Shown piece by piece: positions 53,275 through 61,615 of a DNA stretch of 64,000 bases (position 1 is the first letter of the stretch; every line of letters starts with the position of its first letter). The stretch is from the NCBI RefSeq assembly GCF_004362405.1, contig NZ_SNXE01000008.1, positions 163,295-227,294 of the forward strand. The letters are read 5' to 3'. Source of the stretch: Roseateles asaccharophilus (GTDB taxonomy: Bacteria; Pseudomonadota; Gammaproteobacteria; Burkholderiales; Burkholderiaceae_C). A program made the position numbers and the translations under genes. The notes under the pieces were generated by a model. The model was not told the DNA's origin and ran no database searches. It saw only the letters and a list, made by a program, of their open reading frames with translations.

Positions 53275-55257
53275 TCAGGCTTGCACGCCGGGTACGGGTC
53301 GCTTGCGGTAGAACTGCATGGGCACGCCGACGCTTTCCTTGAGCACGCTCTTCTTGATCTTGCCCACCACATGCATCTCGCAGGGTTTGCAGTCAAAGCG
53401 CAGGGTCAGCTTCTCCTTGCCATTGATCAGCTGCATGGGCTCGGCGCGCACCGTGCCCTGCACGCCGGTCACACCCTTGGCCTGCTTGGGGCAGAGCGAG
53501 AGCGAGAAGCGCACGCAGTGCTTGGTGATCATCAGACTCACCTCGCCCAGCTCCTCCTGGCTCTCGTAGGCTGCGTCCACCACCTTGACGCCATGCTTCA
53601 CATAGAAACGGAAGGCGGCCTGGTTGTAGACATTGGCCAGATAGCTCAGTGTGTCTTCGGGGTAGGGCGCGGGCGGCTCCACGGGCCGGGCGCGCGGCAG
53701 CCGGGTCCAGGCCTGGGTGCGGGCCTGCTCCAGGGCCGCGATGCCCTCGCGGCGCAGCTGATTGAGCACCGAGGCGGGCCAGAAGCCGGGCCGGCCGGCG
53801 CGCAGGGGCTGCAGGCTGATCTCGCGGGCCGCAAACACGGTGTTGCCCAGCTTGCCCAGGGCCTCGTGCACCGCGGCCTCGGCCTTGGCCGCGTCGCGAG
53901 CGTCCTGGTGGGCATGGACCAGCTCCACATAGGCGGCATGACCATCCTCGTCCTGCAGCTGCAGGGCCAGGCCCTCGGGCGTTTCCAGCAGCATCAGATC
54001 CGCGGCGATGCGGCGCTCGGCGGTGCGCTCGCTCTCGATCATGCGGTCCCAGGCCATGTCGCGGTTGCGCGAGAGCTCGGCGCCGCGGCGCAGGTCCTTG
54101 AGCGTGTCCAGGGCCTCATTGGGCCAGGCCCGCCAACGCGCACCGCCCAGGGGCTCCGCCACGTTCACCCGCAGGCCCACCAGCTCCTTTTGCAGGTCGA
54201 AGTAGGTGAGGGCGTCGCCATTGTTCAGCGCGCCCACACCCTCGGCCAGCTCCAGCTCGAAATGGTCGGCCGCCACCTTGCTGACCCAGCCCAAGGGCAG
54301 GCCGGCATGCTTGGGCGTGTCGAAGGCGCCGATATCGTCCTTGCGGCCGTTGACGAAGTAGTCGGTGCTGCCGCGGTTGAAGCTGCGCTCGGGATCCGGC
54401 GTGAAGAAGAGCGTGCTGCGGCCGCTGGAGGCGCGGGCCAGGCCGGGGCGCTCGTCCAGCACCTCGTCCAGCAGGCGGCGGTAGTGGCCGGTGATGTTCT
54501 TCACATAGGCCATGTCCTTGTAGCGGCCCTCGATCTTGAAGCTGCGCACGCCGGCATCGATCAGGGCGCGCAGATTGGCGCTCTGGTCGTTGTCCTTCAT
54601 CGAGAGCACATGCTTTTGGTGCGCCACGATGCGGCCCTGGCTGTCCACCACCTCGTAGGGCAGGCGGCAGGCCTGGGAGCAGTCGCCGCGGTTGGCGCTG
54701 CGCCCGGTGTGGGCATGGCTGATGAAGCACTGGCCGCTGTAGGCCACGCACAGGGCGCCGTGCACAAAGAACTCCAGCACCGCGCCGTCCAGGCTGTCGG
54801 CCACGGCGCGGATCTGGGGCAGGGTGAGCTCGCGCGCCACCACCACCTGGGAGAAGCCGGCGTCCTGCAGAAAGCGCGCCTTCTCCGGCGTCCGGATATC
54901 GCACTGGGTGCTGGCATGCAGCTGGATGGGCGGCAGGTCCAGCTCCAGCAGGCCCATGTCCTGCACGATCAGGGCATCGGCGCCGGCCTCATACACCTGC
55001 CAGGCCAGGCGGCGGGCGCCCTCCAGCTCGTCATCACGCAGGATGGTGTTGAGCGTGATGAAGATGCGCGCGCCATAGCGGTGGGCATGGCGGGTCAGGC
55101 GTTCGATATCGGCCAGCTCATTGCTGGCGTTGTGGCGGGCGCCGAAGGCCGGCCCCCCGATATAGACGGCGTCTGCGCCGTGGTTGATGGCGGCAATGCC
55201 GATGTCGGCGGTGCGGGCCGGAGCCAGCAGTTCCAGGTGCTTGGGGGAGGCGCTCAT
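53275..55257 (-). CDS. rlhA: U32 family protein, 23S rRNA C2501 hydroxylation protein RlhA
   Basis: The 660-residue protein has the U32 signature region (LELLAPARTADIGIAAINHGADAVYIGG, ASTQCDIRTPEKARF, EFFVHGALCVAYSGQCFIS, NRGDCSQACRLPYEV with its Cys cluster, SFKIEGRYKDMAYV). A long C-terminal half follows. This length fits RlhA (YdcP, about 650 aa) rather than the shorter tRNA-modifying TrhP (about 450). RlhA hydroxylates C2501 of 23S rRNA. The C-terminal region also holds DCKPCEM-like cysteines. Confidence 0.88.
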   Translation of the reverse strand: MSASPKHLELLAPARTADIGIAAINHGADAVYIGGPAFGARHNASNELADIERLTRHAHRYGARIFITLNTILRDDELEGARRLAWQVYEAGADALIVQDMGLLELDLPPIQLHASTQCDIRTPEKARFLQDAGFSQVVVARELTLPQIRAVADSLDGAVLEFFVHGALCVAYSGQCFISHAHTGRSANRGDCSQACRLPYEVVDSQGRIVAHQKHVLSMKDNDQSANLRALIDAGVRSFKIEGRYKDMAYVKNITGHYRRLLDEVLDERPGLARASSGRSTLFFTPDPERSFNRGSTDYFVNGRKDDIGAFDTPKHAGLPLGWVSKVAADHFELELAEGVGALNNGDALTYFDLQKELVGLRVNVAEPLGGARWRAWPNEALDTLKDLRRGAELSRNRDMAWDRMIESERTAERRIAADLMLLETPEGLALQLQDEDGHAAYVELVHAHQDARDAAKAEAAVHEALGKLGNTVFAAREISLQPLRAGRPGFWPASVLNQLRREGIAALEQARTQAWTRLPRARPVEPPAPYPEDTLSYLANVYNQAAFRFYVKHGVKVVDAAYESQEELGEVSLMITKHCVRFSLSLCPKQAKGVTGVQGTVRAEPMQLINGKEKLTLRFDCKPCEMHVVGKIKKSVLKESVGVPMQFYRKRPVPGVQA

Positions 55258-55300
55258 GGCCCCGGGATTTTATCGATGCGATCCCGGTTGCAGCGGGTCT

Positions 55301-56374
55301 TCAGTCGCTGCTGCCCAGGGTGGCGGCGATCTGGCGGCTCTTGCCGCCGTTCCAGACCGTGAGCGTCACCTTCTCGCCCACCTGGCGGTTTTCCAGCAGG
55401 GTCAGCATATCGTCCAGATCGGCCACGGCCTGGCCGTCCACCGCGGTGATCACATCGCCGGCCAGGATGCGGCCGCTGCGGTCGCGCCTGAAGGGCTTGA
55501 GCCCGGCGCGGTCGGCTGGCCCGCCCTCGCTCACGCCCACCAGGGCCACGCCCTTGGGCAGGCGCAGGGCCTGGGCCAGCTGGGCGCTGCCGGCGGTCAC
55601 GCCAAGGGCGGGGCGGATGAAGCGGCCATCCTTGATCAGGCGTGGCACCACGCGGTTGACCTCGTCCACGGGGATGGCAAAGCCGATGCCGGCGCTGGCC
55701 CCGCTGGGGCTGTAGATGGAGGTGTTGACGCCGATCAGGCGGCCGGCCGAGTCCAGCAGGGGGCCGCCGGAGTTGCCGGGATTGATGGCCGCGTCGGTCT
55801 GAACGGCGCCGCGGATGGTGCGGCGGTTCATGGACTCGATCTCGCGGTTCAGGGCGGAGACGATGCCCGTGGTCAGGGTCTGATCCAGGCCAAAGGGGTT
55901 GCCAATGGCATAGACCTGCTGGCCCACCTGCAGATCGCGGCTGGCGCCGAGCGGAATGGGGGCGAGCTTGTCGCGCGGCGCCTTGATGCGCAGCACGGCC
56001 AGATCGCGGTCCTCGAAGGCGCCCACCAGCTCGGCCTCGTAGCTGCTCTGGTCGGCCAGGGTGACCTTGGCGGCATTGGCGCCCTGGATCACATGGAAGT
56101 TGGTGACGATATGGCCGGCCTCGTCCCAGATGAAACCGCTGCCGGTGCCGCGCGGCACCTCGGAGACATTGAGCGAGAAGAAGTCGCGCTGGTAGGCCAG
56201 GGTGGTGATGTGCACCACCGAGGGCGAGGCCCGCTTGAACACGCGGATGTGGTTGAGCTCGGCGGCCTCCAGCGGGCCGCGCGGCGTGACCGGGCGCGGC
56301 TGTTGGGCCTGGGCGGCCGTGCCCAGCGCGAGGGCCAGGCCGAGGAAGAGCGTGAGGGTGGGAAGACGGCGCAT
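55301..56374 (-). CDS. HtrA/DegS-like periplasmic serine protease
   Basis: The 357-residue protein has a signal peptide (MRRLPTLTLFLGLALALGTAAQAQ) and a trypsin-like S1C domain with His (IVTNFHV), Asp (EDRDLAVLRI) and S202 (NPGNSGGPLLDS). A single PDZ domain follows (about 255-350; LGVTAGSAQLAQALRLPKGVALVGVSEGGPADRAGL). The length and single PDZ resemble DegS, but the N terminus looks cleavable rather than an anchor, so it may be a soluble protein-quality protease. It is closely divergent from the DUF1624 gene (28 bp). Confidence 0.9.
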   Translation of the reverse strand: MRRLPTLTLFLGLALALGTAAQAQQPRPVTPRGPLEAAELNHIRVFKRASPSVVHITTLAYQRDFFSLNVSEVPRGTGSGFIWDEAGHIVTNFHVIQGANAAKVTLADQSSYEAELVGAFEDRDLAVLRIKAPRDKLAPIPLGASRDLQVGQQVYAIGNPFGLDQTLTTGIVSALNREIESMNRRTIRGAVQTDAAINPGNSGGPLLDSAGRLIGVNTSIYSPSGASAGIGFAIPVDEVNRVVPRLIKDGRFIRPALGVTAGSAQLAQALRLPKGVALVGVSEGGPADRAGLKPFRRDRSGRILAGDVITAVDGQAVADLDDMLTLLENRQVGEKVTLTVWNGGKSRQIAATLGSSD

Positions 56375-56402
56375 GATGGGCGTAGCCTTAGACTGCGGCC
56401 CG

Positions 56403-57128
56403 ATGATAAGACCTGACCCTGGCTCCCGCCATGAACGCCTGGACGCGCTGCGCGGCTTCGCCGTGCTCTGGATGGCGGTCTTCCATTTCTGCTTCGACCT
56501 GGCCTGGTTCCGCTATGCCGGCTGGGACTTCTACCGCGACCCCTTCTGGCTGCAGCAGCGCACCGCCATCGTCAGCCTCTTCCTGCTCTGTGCCGGGGCC
56601 GGCCAGGCCTGCGCGCTGGCGGCCGGCCAGCCCTGGGCGCGCTTCTGGCGGCGCTGGGCCCAGGTGGCGGGCTGCGCGGTGCTGGTGAGCCTGGGCTCCT
56701 GGCTGGTCTTTCCGCGCAGCTACATCAGCTTTGGCGTGCTGCACGGCATGGCCCTGATGCTGATCCTGCTGCGCGCCCTGGGCCCGCGCCTGCCCCTGGC
56801 CGCGCTCTGGCCCCTGGGCCTGTTGCTGGTGCTGCTGCCCCAGTTCGCGGCCCACCCGTTTTTTGACGCACGCTGGAGCAACTGGGTGGGCCTGGTGACG
56901 CGCCGACCGGTGACCGAGGACTATGTGCCCGTCCTGCCCTGGCTGGGCGTGATGCTCTGGGGCTATGCCCTGGCGCGCTGGCGTCCGGCCTGGCTGGCGG
57001 GGGGCATCGTGCCGAGTCTGAGGCCGCTGGCCGTGCTGGGGCGTTGGTCGCTGAGCTTCTACATGCTGCACCAGCCCCTGCTGATCGGCGGCCTGTGGCT
57101 GTTCCGGCAGGCGACAATAGGGGCATGA
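56403..57128 (+). CDS. DUF1624/heparan-alpha-glucosaminide N-acetyltransferase-like membrane protein
   Basis: Starting at [36 protein letters not shown], the 241-residue protein shows the family's N-terminal RLDALRG motif and histidine in the first helix, six to seven membrane helices, and the C-terminal [13 protein letters not shown]. Relatives are membrane acyltransferases. The acceptor is unknown. Its TGA overlaps the rlmB start. Confidence 0.85.
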   Translation: MIRPDPGSRHERLDALRGFAVLWMAVFHFCFDLAWFRYAGWDFYRDPFWLQQRTAIVSLFLLCAGAGQACALAAGQPWARFWRRWAQVAGCAVLVSLGSWLVFPRSYISFGVLHGMALMLILLRALGPRLPLAALWPLGLLLVLLPQFAAHPFFDARWSNWVGLVTRRPVTEDYVPVLPWLGVMLWGYALARWRPAWLAGGIVPSLRPLAVLGRWSLSFYMLHQPLLIGGLWLFRQATIGA

Positions 57129-57871
57129 GCAGCGCCAACAAAGTACTTTTCGGTTTCCATGCCGTCACCGTGCGGCTGAAGACCGCGCCCGACTCCATCA
57201 GCGAGATCCATATCGACGCTAGCCGCCGCGACCAGCGCATGCGGCAGTTCGTCGAGCGGGCCAAGGAAGCCGGCGCCAAGCTGCTGGACAGCGATGACGA
57301 GCGCCTCAAGGCCCTGTGCGGCACCCACCGCCACCAGGGCGTGGTGGCCCGGGTCTCGGCCGTGAGCCAGGCCCGCACCCTGGACGAGGTGCTGGAGGAT
57401 GTGGAGTCCGCTGAGGACACGCCCCTGATCCTGGTGCTGGACGGTGTGACCGATCCCCACAATCTGGGCGCCTGCCTGCGCGTGGCCGACGGGGCCGGCG
57501 CGCATGCCGTGGTGGCGCCCAAGGACCATGCCGTGGGGCTGAACGCCACCGTGGCCAAGGTGGCCAGCGGTGCGGCCGAGACCGTGCCCTATCTGATGGT
57601 CACCAATCTGGCGCGCAGCCTGAAGGAGCTCAAGGAGCGCAATGTCTGGGTGGTGGGCACCTCGGACCAGGCTGAGAAGTCCATCTACGACCTGGACCTC
57701 AAGGGCCCCGTGGCCCTGGTGCTGGGCGCCGAGGGCTCGGGCATGCGCCAGCTCACGGCCAAGACCTGCGATGAGCTGGTGCGCATCCCCATGAAGGGCG
57801 CGGTGGAGAGCCTCAATGTCTCGGTGGCCGCCGCCGTATGCCTCTACGAGGCCCTGCGTCAGCGCGGATAA
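57125..57871 (+). CDS. rlmB: 23S rRNA (guanosine-2'-O-)-methyltransferase RlmB
   Basis: The enzyme methylates G2251 of 23S rRNA. The 248-residue SpoU-class protein has an N-terminal substrate-binding domain ([22 protein letters not shown]). Its knotted SAM domain has the three motifs [36 protein letters not shown] and [26 protein letters not shown]. The ATG overlaps the DUF1624 stop. Length is normal. Confidence 0.96.
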   Translation: MSSANKVLFGFHAVTVRLKTAPDSISEIHIDASRRDQRMRQFVERAKEAGAKLLDSDDERLKALCGTHRHQGVVARVSAVSQARTLDEVLEDVESAEDTPLILVLDGVTDPHNLGACLRVADGAGAHAVVAPKDHAVGLNATVAKVASGAAETVPYLMVTNLARSLKELKERNVWVVGTSDQAEKSIYDLDLKGPVALVLGAEGSGMRQLTAKTCDELVRIPMKGAVESLNVSVAAAVCLYEALRQRG

Positions 57872-57913
57872 TCCCGCCCCCTCACAACAACCTCACTACA
57901 AGCCGAGTCCAGC

Positions 57914-58546
57914 ATGGCCGTCATCGAAGTCAAACATCCCCTGGTGAAGCACAAGATCGGTCTCATGCGCGAGGCCGACATCTCTACCAAGAAGTTCCGT
58001 GAGCTGACCGGAGAGGTAGCGCGCCTGCTGGCCTATGAGGCCACGGCCGACTTCCCGCTGGAGAAGACCACCATCGAGGGCTGGTGCGGCCCGGTCGAGG
58101 TGGAGCAGATCGCGGGCCGCAAGGTCACGGTGGTGCCCATCCTGCGCGCCGGTCTGGGCATGCTGGACGGTGTGCTGGACATGATGCCCAATGCCAAGGT
58201 CAGCGTGGTGGGCCTGGCCCGGGACCACGAGACCCTGCAGCCGGTGAACTATTTCGACAAGTTCGTCGGGCATCTGGGCGAGCGCACGGCCCTGATCATC
58301 GATCCCATGCTGGCCACGGCCGGCTCCATGATCGCCACCGTGGACCTGCTCAAGGCCCGTGGTTGCAAGGACATCCGTGCCCTGGTGCTGGTGGCCGCGC
58401 CCGAAGGTGTGGCGGCCCTTGCCAAGGCCCACCCGGATGTGCGTTGCTGGACCGCGGCGATCGACAGCCATCTCAACGAAAACGGCTACATCATCCCCGG
58501 CCTGGGCGACGCCGGCGACAAGATCTTCGGGACGAAAGAGGGCTGA
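57914..58546 (+). CDS. upp: Uracil phosphoribosyltransferase
   Basis: The enzyme makes UMP from uracil and PRPP in pyrimidine salvage. The 210-residue protein begins [24 protein letters not shown] and has the UPRT blocks [18 protein letters not shown], the PRPP loop [13 protein letters not shown] and the uracil-binding [14 protein letters not shown] at the end. All are intact. The last codons and stop lie inside a large palindrome that begins a 43-bp tandem repeat. Confidence 0.97.
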   Translation: MAVIEVKHPLVKHKIGLMREADISTKKFRELTGEVARLLAYEATADFPLEKTTIEGWCGPVEVEQIAGRKVTVVPILRAGLGMLDGVLDMMPNAKVSVVGLARDHETLQPVNYFDKFVGHLGERTALIIDPMLATAGSMIATVDLLKARGCKDIRALVLVAAPEGVAALAKAHPDVRCWTAAIDSHLNENGYIIPGLGDAGDKIFGTKEG

Positions 58547-58636
58547 GACAGCCCAGTGGGCTGTCTCAGCCCTCTTTCGAAGTTCGGGGCGCTGCCCACT
58601 GGGCTGTCTCAGCCCTCTTTCGAAGTTCGGGGCGTT
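58533..58636. repeat. Palindromic 43-bp tandem repeat filling the upp-chrA gap
   Basis: Positions 58533-58555 and 58557-58579 form a perfect 23-bp inverted repeat around a single G, so the end of upp folds back on the first repeat copy. The 43-bp unit (58551-58593 and 58594-58636) is repeated with two to three mismatches. The second copy ends exactly before the stop of the convergent chromate transporter gene. It may act as a bidirectional terminator; it has no long T-run. Confidence 0.9.
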
Positions 58637-59191
58637 TCAAACCACCCCCAGCGCTCCCAGCACACCCCCGCCCAACACCAGCCAGACCAGGCCGATGCGG
58701 GTCTTGAGCACCAGCGCCACGGTGAGCGCCATCAGGGCCAGGGTGGCCCAGCGATGGCCGGGGTCCGAGACATAGGGCACGGCCAGCAGCCAGCCGGTGG
58801 CCAGCAGCAGGCCCAGGGTCAGGGGCGCCATGCCGGCGGTGAAGGCGCGCACGCCCAGGGTCTGCTTGTTCTCCCGCGCCCAGCGTGTCGCCGCCAGCAC
58901 CAGGGTGGTGGAGGGCAGCATGATGCCCAGCATGGTGATCAGGGCGCCCAGCGGTCCGGCGGCGTTCCAGCCCAGCACGGCCACAAACAGGATGTTGGGC
59001 CCTGGTGCGGCCTGGGCCAGGGCGATGGAGCTGGTGAACTGGCTGTCGCTCAGCCAGCCCTGCTGGCCCACCAGGTAGCGGTGCATTTCGGGTGCCGTGG
59101 TGATCGCGCCGCCGATGGAAAGCAGGGACAGCAGCAGGTAGCGCAGGAAGAGATCCGCGTACTGCGCGGCGCTCAGGGTGTCGCCCATCAT
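58637..59191 (-). CDS. Chromate transporter, second half (ChrA superfamily)
   Basis: The 184-residue membrane protein carries the ChrA half-domain pattern LFLRYLLLSLLSIGGAITTAPEMHRYLV, ALAQAAPGPNILFVAVLGWNAAGPLGALI and five or so helices. The ATG at 59191 overlaps the stop of the first half by four bases. Short-chain ChrA pairs work as heterodimers, so the two genes form one transporter. Chromate export is the family's tested role; physiological substrate here is inferred. Confidence 0.88.
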   Translation of the reverse strand: MMGDTLSAAQYADLFLRYLLLSLLSIGGAITTAPEMHRYLVGQQGWLSDSQFTSSIALAQAAPGPNILFVAVLGWNAAGPLGALITMLGIMLPSTTLVLAATRWARENKQTLGVRAFTAGMAPLTLGLLLATGWLLAVPYVSDPGHRWATLALMALTVALVLKTRIGLVWLVLGGGVLGALGVV

Positions 59192-59769
59192 CGGTCGCCG
59201 CCCTCGCGGGTACGCAGGCGCCACAGGGCCAGGGCCATGCCCAATCCGCTCAGGCCCAGCACCACCCAGATCAGGGGCAACCGCGCCAGGGCCACGGCCG
59301 CAAAGGCGCCCAGGGCCAGCAGCAGGGCCCAGGCGCGCCCGACCGGGTTGTGCCTGAGGGAGGGCAGGAGCTTGAGCCCGGTGGCCAGGACCAGGCCGGC
59401 CGCCACGGCGCCCATGCCGCGCAAGGCGCCCGCCATGCGCTCGTACTCCAGCAGTGCGCCGGAGAGCGAGGCCAGGGCCAGCACGATGACACAGGGAATC
59501 GCCAGCATGCCGGCCAGGGCGGTCAGGGCACCGCGCAGGCCGAAGAAGCGGTCGCCAATCATCAGCGAGAGATTGACGATATTGGGCCCGGGCAGCACCT
59601 GGCCGATGGCCAGCATCTCCAGAAAGTCATCGCGGCTGAGCCAGCCCAGACGCTCGACCAACTCCCGCTGGGCCACGGCCAGCACGCCGCCGAAGCCCTG
59701 CAGGGCCAGGCGGTTGAAGGCCCAGAACAGGGCAGACAGCGACTCGGGCGCGGGCCGCGCTTCGCTCAC
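59188..59769 (-). CDS. Chromate transporter, first half (ChrA superfamily)
   Basis: The 193-residue protein (GTG start) has the N-terminal ChrA motif LALQGFGGVLAVAQRELVERLGWLS and LAIGQVLPGPNIVNLSLMIGDRFFGLRGAL with six helices. It overlaps the preceding dehydrogenase gene and the following ChrA half by four bases each, so all three are translated as one unit. Confidence 0.88.
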   Translation of the reverse strand: MSEARPAPESLSALFWAFNRLALQGFGGVLAVAQRELVERLGWLSRDDFLEMLAIGQVLPGPNIVNLSLMIGDRFFGLRGALTALAGMLAIPCVIVLALASLSGALLEYERMAGALRGMGAVAAGLVLATGLKLLPSLRHNPVGRAWALLLALGAFAAVALARLPLIWVVLGLSGLGMALALWRLRTREGGDR

Positions 59770-60773
59770 CGCAGAACCTTCAACGCTTCCGGGTTGACGA
59801 TGCGGCTGGGCTCACCTCGTATGAAATTGAGCACATTGTCAAACGCCGCATCAAAGTAGAGCTCGTAGCTGTCCTGCTCCACATAGCCGATATGCGGGGT
59901 GCAGACCGCGTTCTCCAGACGCAGCAGGGGGTGGCCTTGCAAGATGGGCTCGCTCTCGAACACATCGATGGCCGCCATGCCGGGCCGCCCCCGGTTGAGC
60001 GCCGAGACCAGGGCGCCATCGGCCAGCAACTCGGCGCGCGAGGTGTTGACGAAGAGGGCCGTGGGCTTCATGCGGGCCAGGTCCTCGGGCGTGACGATGC
60101 CTCGCGTGGCCTCACACAGGCGTAGATGCAGGCTCAGCACATCGCTGCTCTGGAAGAAGGCCTCACGACTCTCGGCTGCCAGATAGCCGTCGCTCTGGGC
60201 GGCCAGACGCGAGGCCTCGCTGCCCCAGACCTGCACCTGCATGCCGAAGGCGCGGCCGTAGCCGGCCACGAGGCGGCCGATCTTGCCGTAGCCCCAGATG
60301 CCCAGGGTCTTGCCTCGCAGCACCATGCCCAGCCCGAAATTGGGCGGCATGGACTGGGCCTTGAGCCCCGACTGCTGCCAGGCCCCATGCTTGAGATTGC
60401 CGATGTACTGAGGCAGGCGGCGCATGGAGGCCATGATCAGGGCCCAGGTCAGCTCCGCAGGCGCATGGGGCGAGCCCACGCCCTCGGCCACGGCAATGCC
60501 CAGCCGGGTGCATGCCTCGATATCGATATGACTGCCCACGCGCCCGGTCTGCGAGATCAGCTTGAGTTTGGGCAGCTTCTCCAGCAGTTGGCGCGGAAAC
60601 TGGGTGCGCTCCCGGATCAGGACCAGCACCTCGGCGTCGCGCAGCCGCACGGCCAGCTGGCCCGTGCCCTTGACGGTGTTGGTGTAGACCTTGGCGTTCA
60701 GGGCTTCCAGCTTGGCGGCGCAGCGCAGCTTGCGCACCGCATCCTGGTAATCGTCGAGGATGATGATGTTCAT
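59766..60773 (-). CDS. D-2-hydroxyacid dehydrogenase family protein
   Basis: The 335-residue protein has the NAD-binding glycine motif GIWGYGKIGRLVAGYGRAFGM, the catalytic arginine region FVNTSRAELLADGAL, the glutamate in DVFESEPI and the histidine in TPHIGYVE. These are the full active site of D-isomer 2-hydroxyacid dehydrogenases. The substrate is unknown; members include glycerate and phosphoglycerate dehydrogenases. It begins a three-gene unit with the two ChrA halves, which may be only a shared transcript. Confidence 0.9.
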   Translation of the reverse strand: MNIIILDDYQDAVRKLRCAAKLEALNAKVYTNTVKGTGQLAVRLRDAEVLVLIRERTQFPRQLLEKLPKLKLISQTGRVGSHIDIEACTRLGIAVAEGVGSPHAPAELTWALIMASMRRLPQYIGNLKHGAWQQSGLKAQSMPPNFGLGMVLRGKTLGIWGYGKIGRLVAGYGRAFGMQVQVWGSEASRLAAQSDGYLAAESREAFFQSSDVLSLHLRLCEATRGIVTPEDLARMKPTALFVNTSRAELLADGALVSALNRGRPGMAAIDVFESEPILQGHPLLRLENAVCTPHIGYVEQDSYELYFDAAFDNVLNFIRGEPSRIVNPEALKVLR

Positions 60774-60906
60774 GGCGTCTTCCGGAGCCGGATTCTGCCT
60801 TGCGTTGACGTACGCCGGCCTCGGGGTCTGCCGCAGCTTGGCGAGCGCCCGGTGCGCTGTGCGCGCACGCCGGTCCCCGAACCGCTGGCCTAGCGGGTGC
60901 TGGCCC

Positions 60907-61341
60907 TTACTGGCGACGCACGGGCCCGACCAGGAAGAAGGTGTCGACGGGGTCGGTGAAGTGCAGGTTCAGACGAGCCAGGCGCTGTTCGGCCTCCTGC
61001 TGATCGTGGGCGCGTGCCACCTCGGTATAGAGCCAGCCGCGCAGATGCCAGAAGTCATCCACGCGACGGGCGCGCCTGATGCTGCGCATCAGCTCCTGGG
61101 GGACATCCACGCCGCCCAGACAACGCTCAAACTCGCTGCGCAGCAGGGGCAGCAGAGCCGGGTCTTCGGCGCGCACATGCCAGGGTGTCTTCTCCCCGGG
61201 AAGCCAGCGCAGCAGGTTCTGCAGCAGGGAGTCGGGAGGTCGGGTCGCGCTCACGCCGGCCGCAGGGGCCGTGGGCGCAAAGGAACGGGACCGTTTCCAA
61301 CGAGCAATCAGATTCAGCATGGCTTGCGCTGTTCTTGTCAT
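60907..61341 (-). CDS. Unknown 144-aa protein
   Basis: I use ATG 61341 because a GGAGGAGG sequence lies upstream, though the spacing is long; ATG 61320 is a second choice. The product is soluble and basic with a helical look (MLNLIARWKRSRSF, LLPLLRSEFERCLGG, MRSIRRARRVDDFWHLRGWLYTEVARAHDQQEAEQRLARL). No family is recognised. It diverges from the GT41 gene across 274 bp in which I see no other gene. Confidence 0.65.
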   Translation of the reverse strand: MTRTAQAMLNLIARWKRSRSFAPTAPAAGVSATRPPDSLLQNLLRWLPGEKTPWHVRAEDPALLPLLRSEFERCLGGVDVPQELMRSIRRARRVDDFWHLRGWLYTEVARAHDQQEAEQRLARLNLHFTDPVDTFFLVGPVRRQ

Positions 61342-61615
61342 CCCCGCGTCGCAGCCTCCTCCAGCCCCGACGCGCGGCTCTCTTCTCACACTCTTGGCCC
61401 CGATTGTGGACAGGCCGCCCCTGCTTCAAGGCTTGAAAAAGGACCTGAACCGGGCCCAGATTCCTGTTGCGGCAGCCGCTGCTCCCAGGGGCGGGTCGCG
61501 AGAGGAAGGGGAGGGGAAAAGCGGCCGGATTCCCCGCCTATTTCCCGGCCCCAGGCCCGGGATGCGTCCTAACATCCCTGCAAACCCTTGCCACGCAGCC
61601 CGTGGCTGCCTTGTC

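Noticed and set aside
50488-55362. A 1624-codon open frame on the plus strand across the CHASE-PAS kinase and rlhA
   Set aside because: Antisense shadow of two clear genes; the same holds for plus-strand frames over 12139-15544 and the minus-strand frame over 16571-18346.
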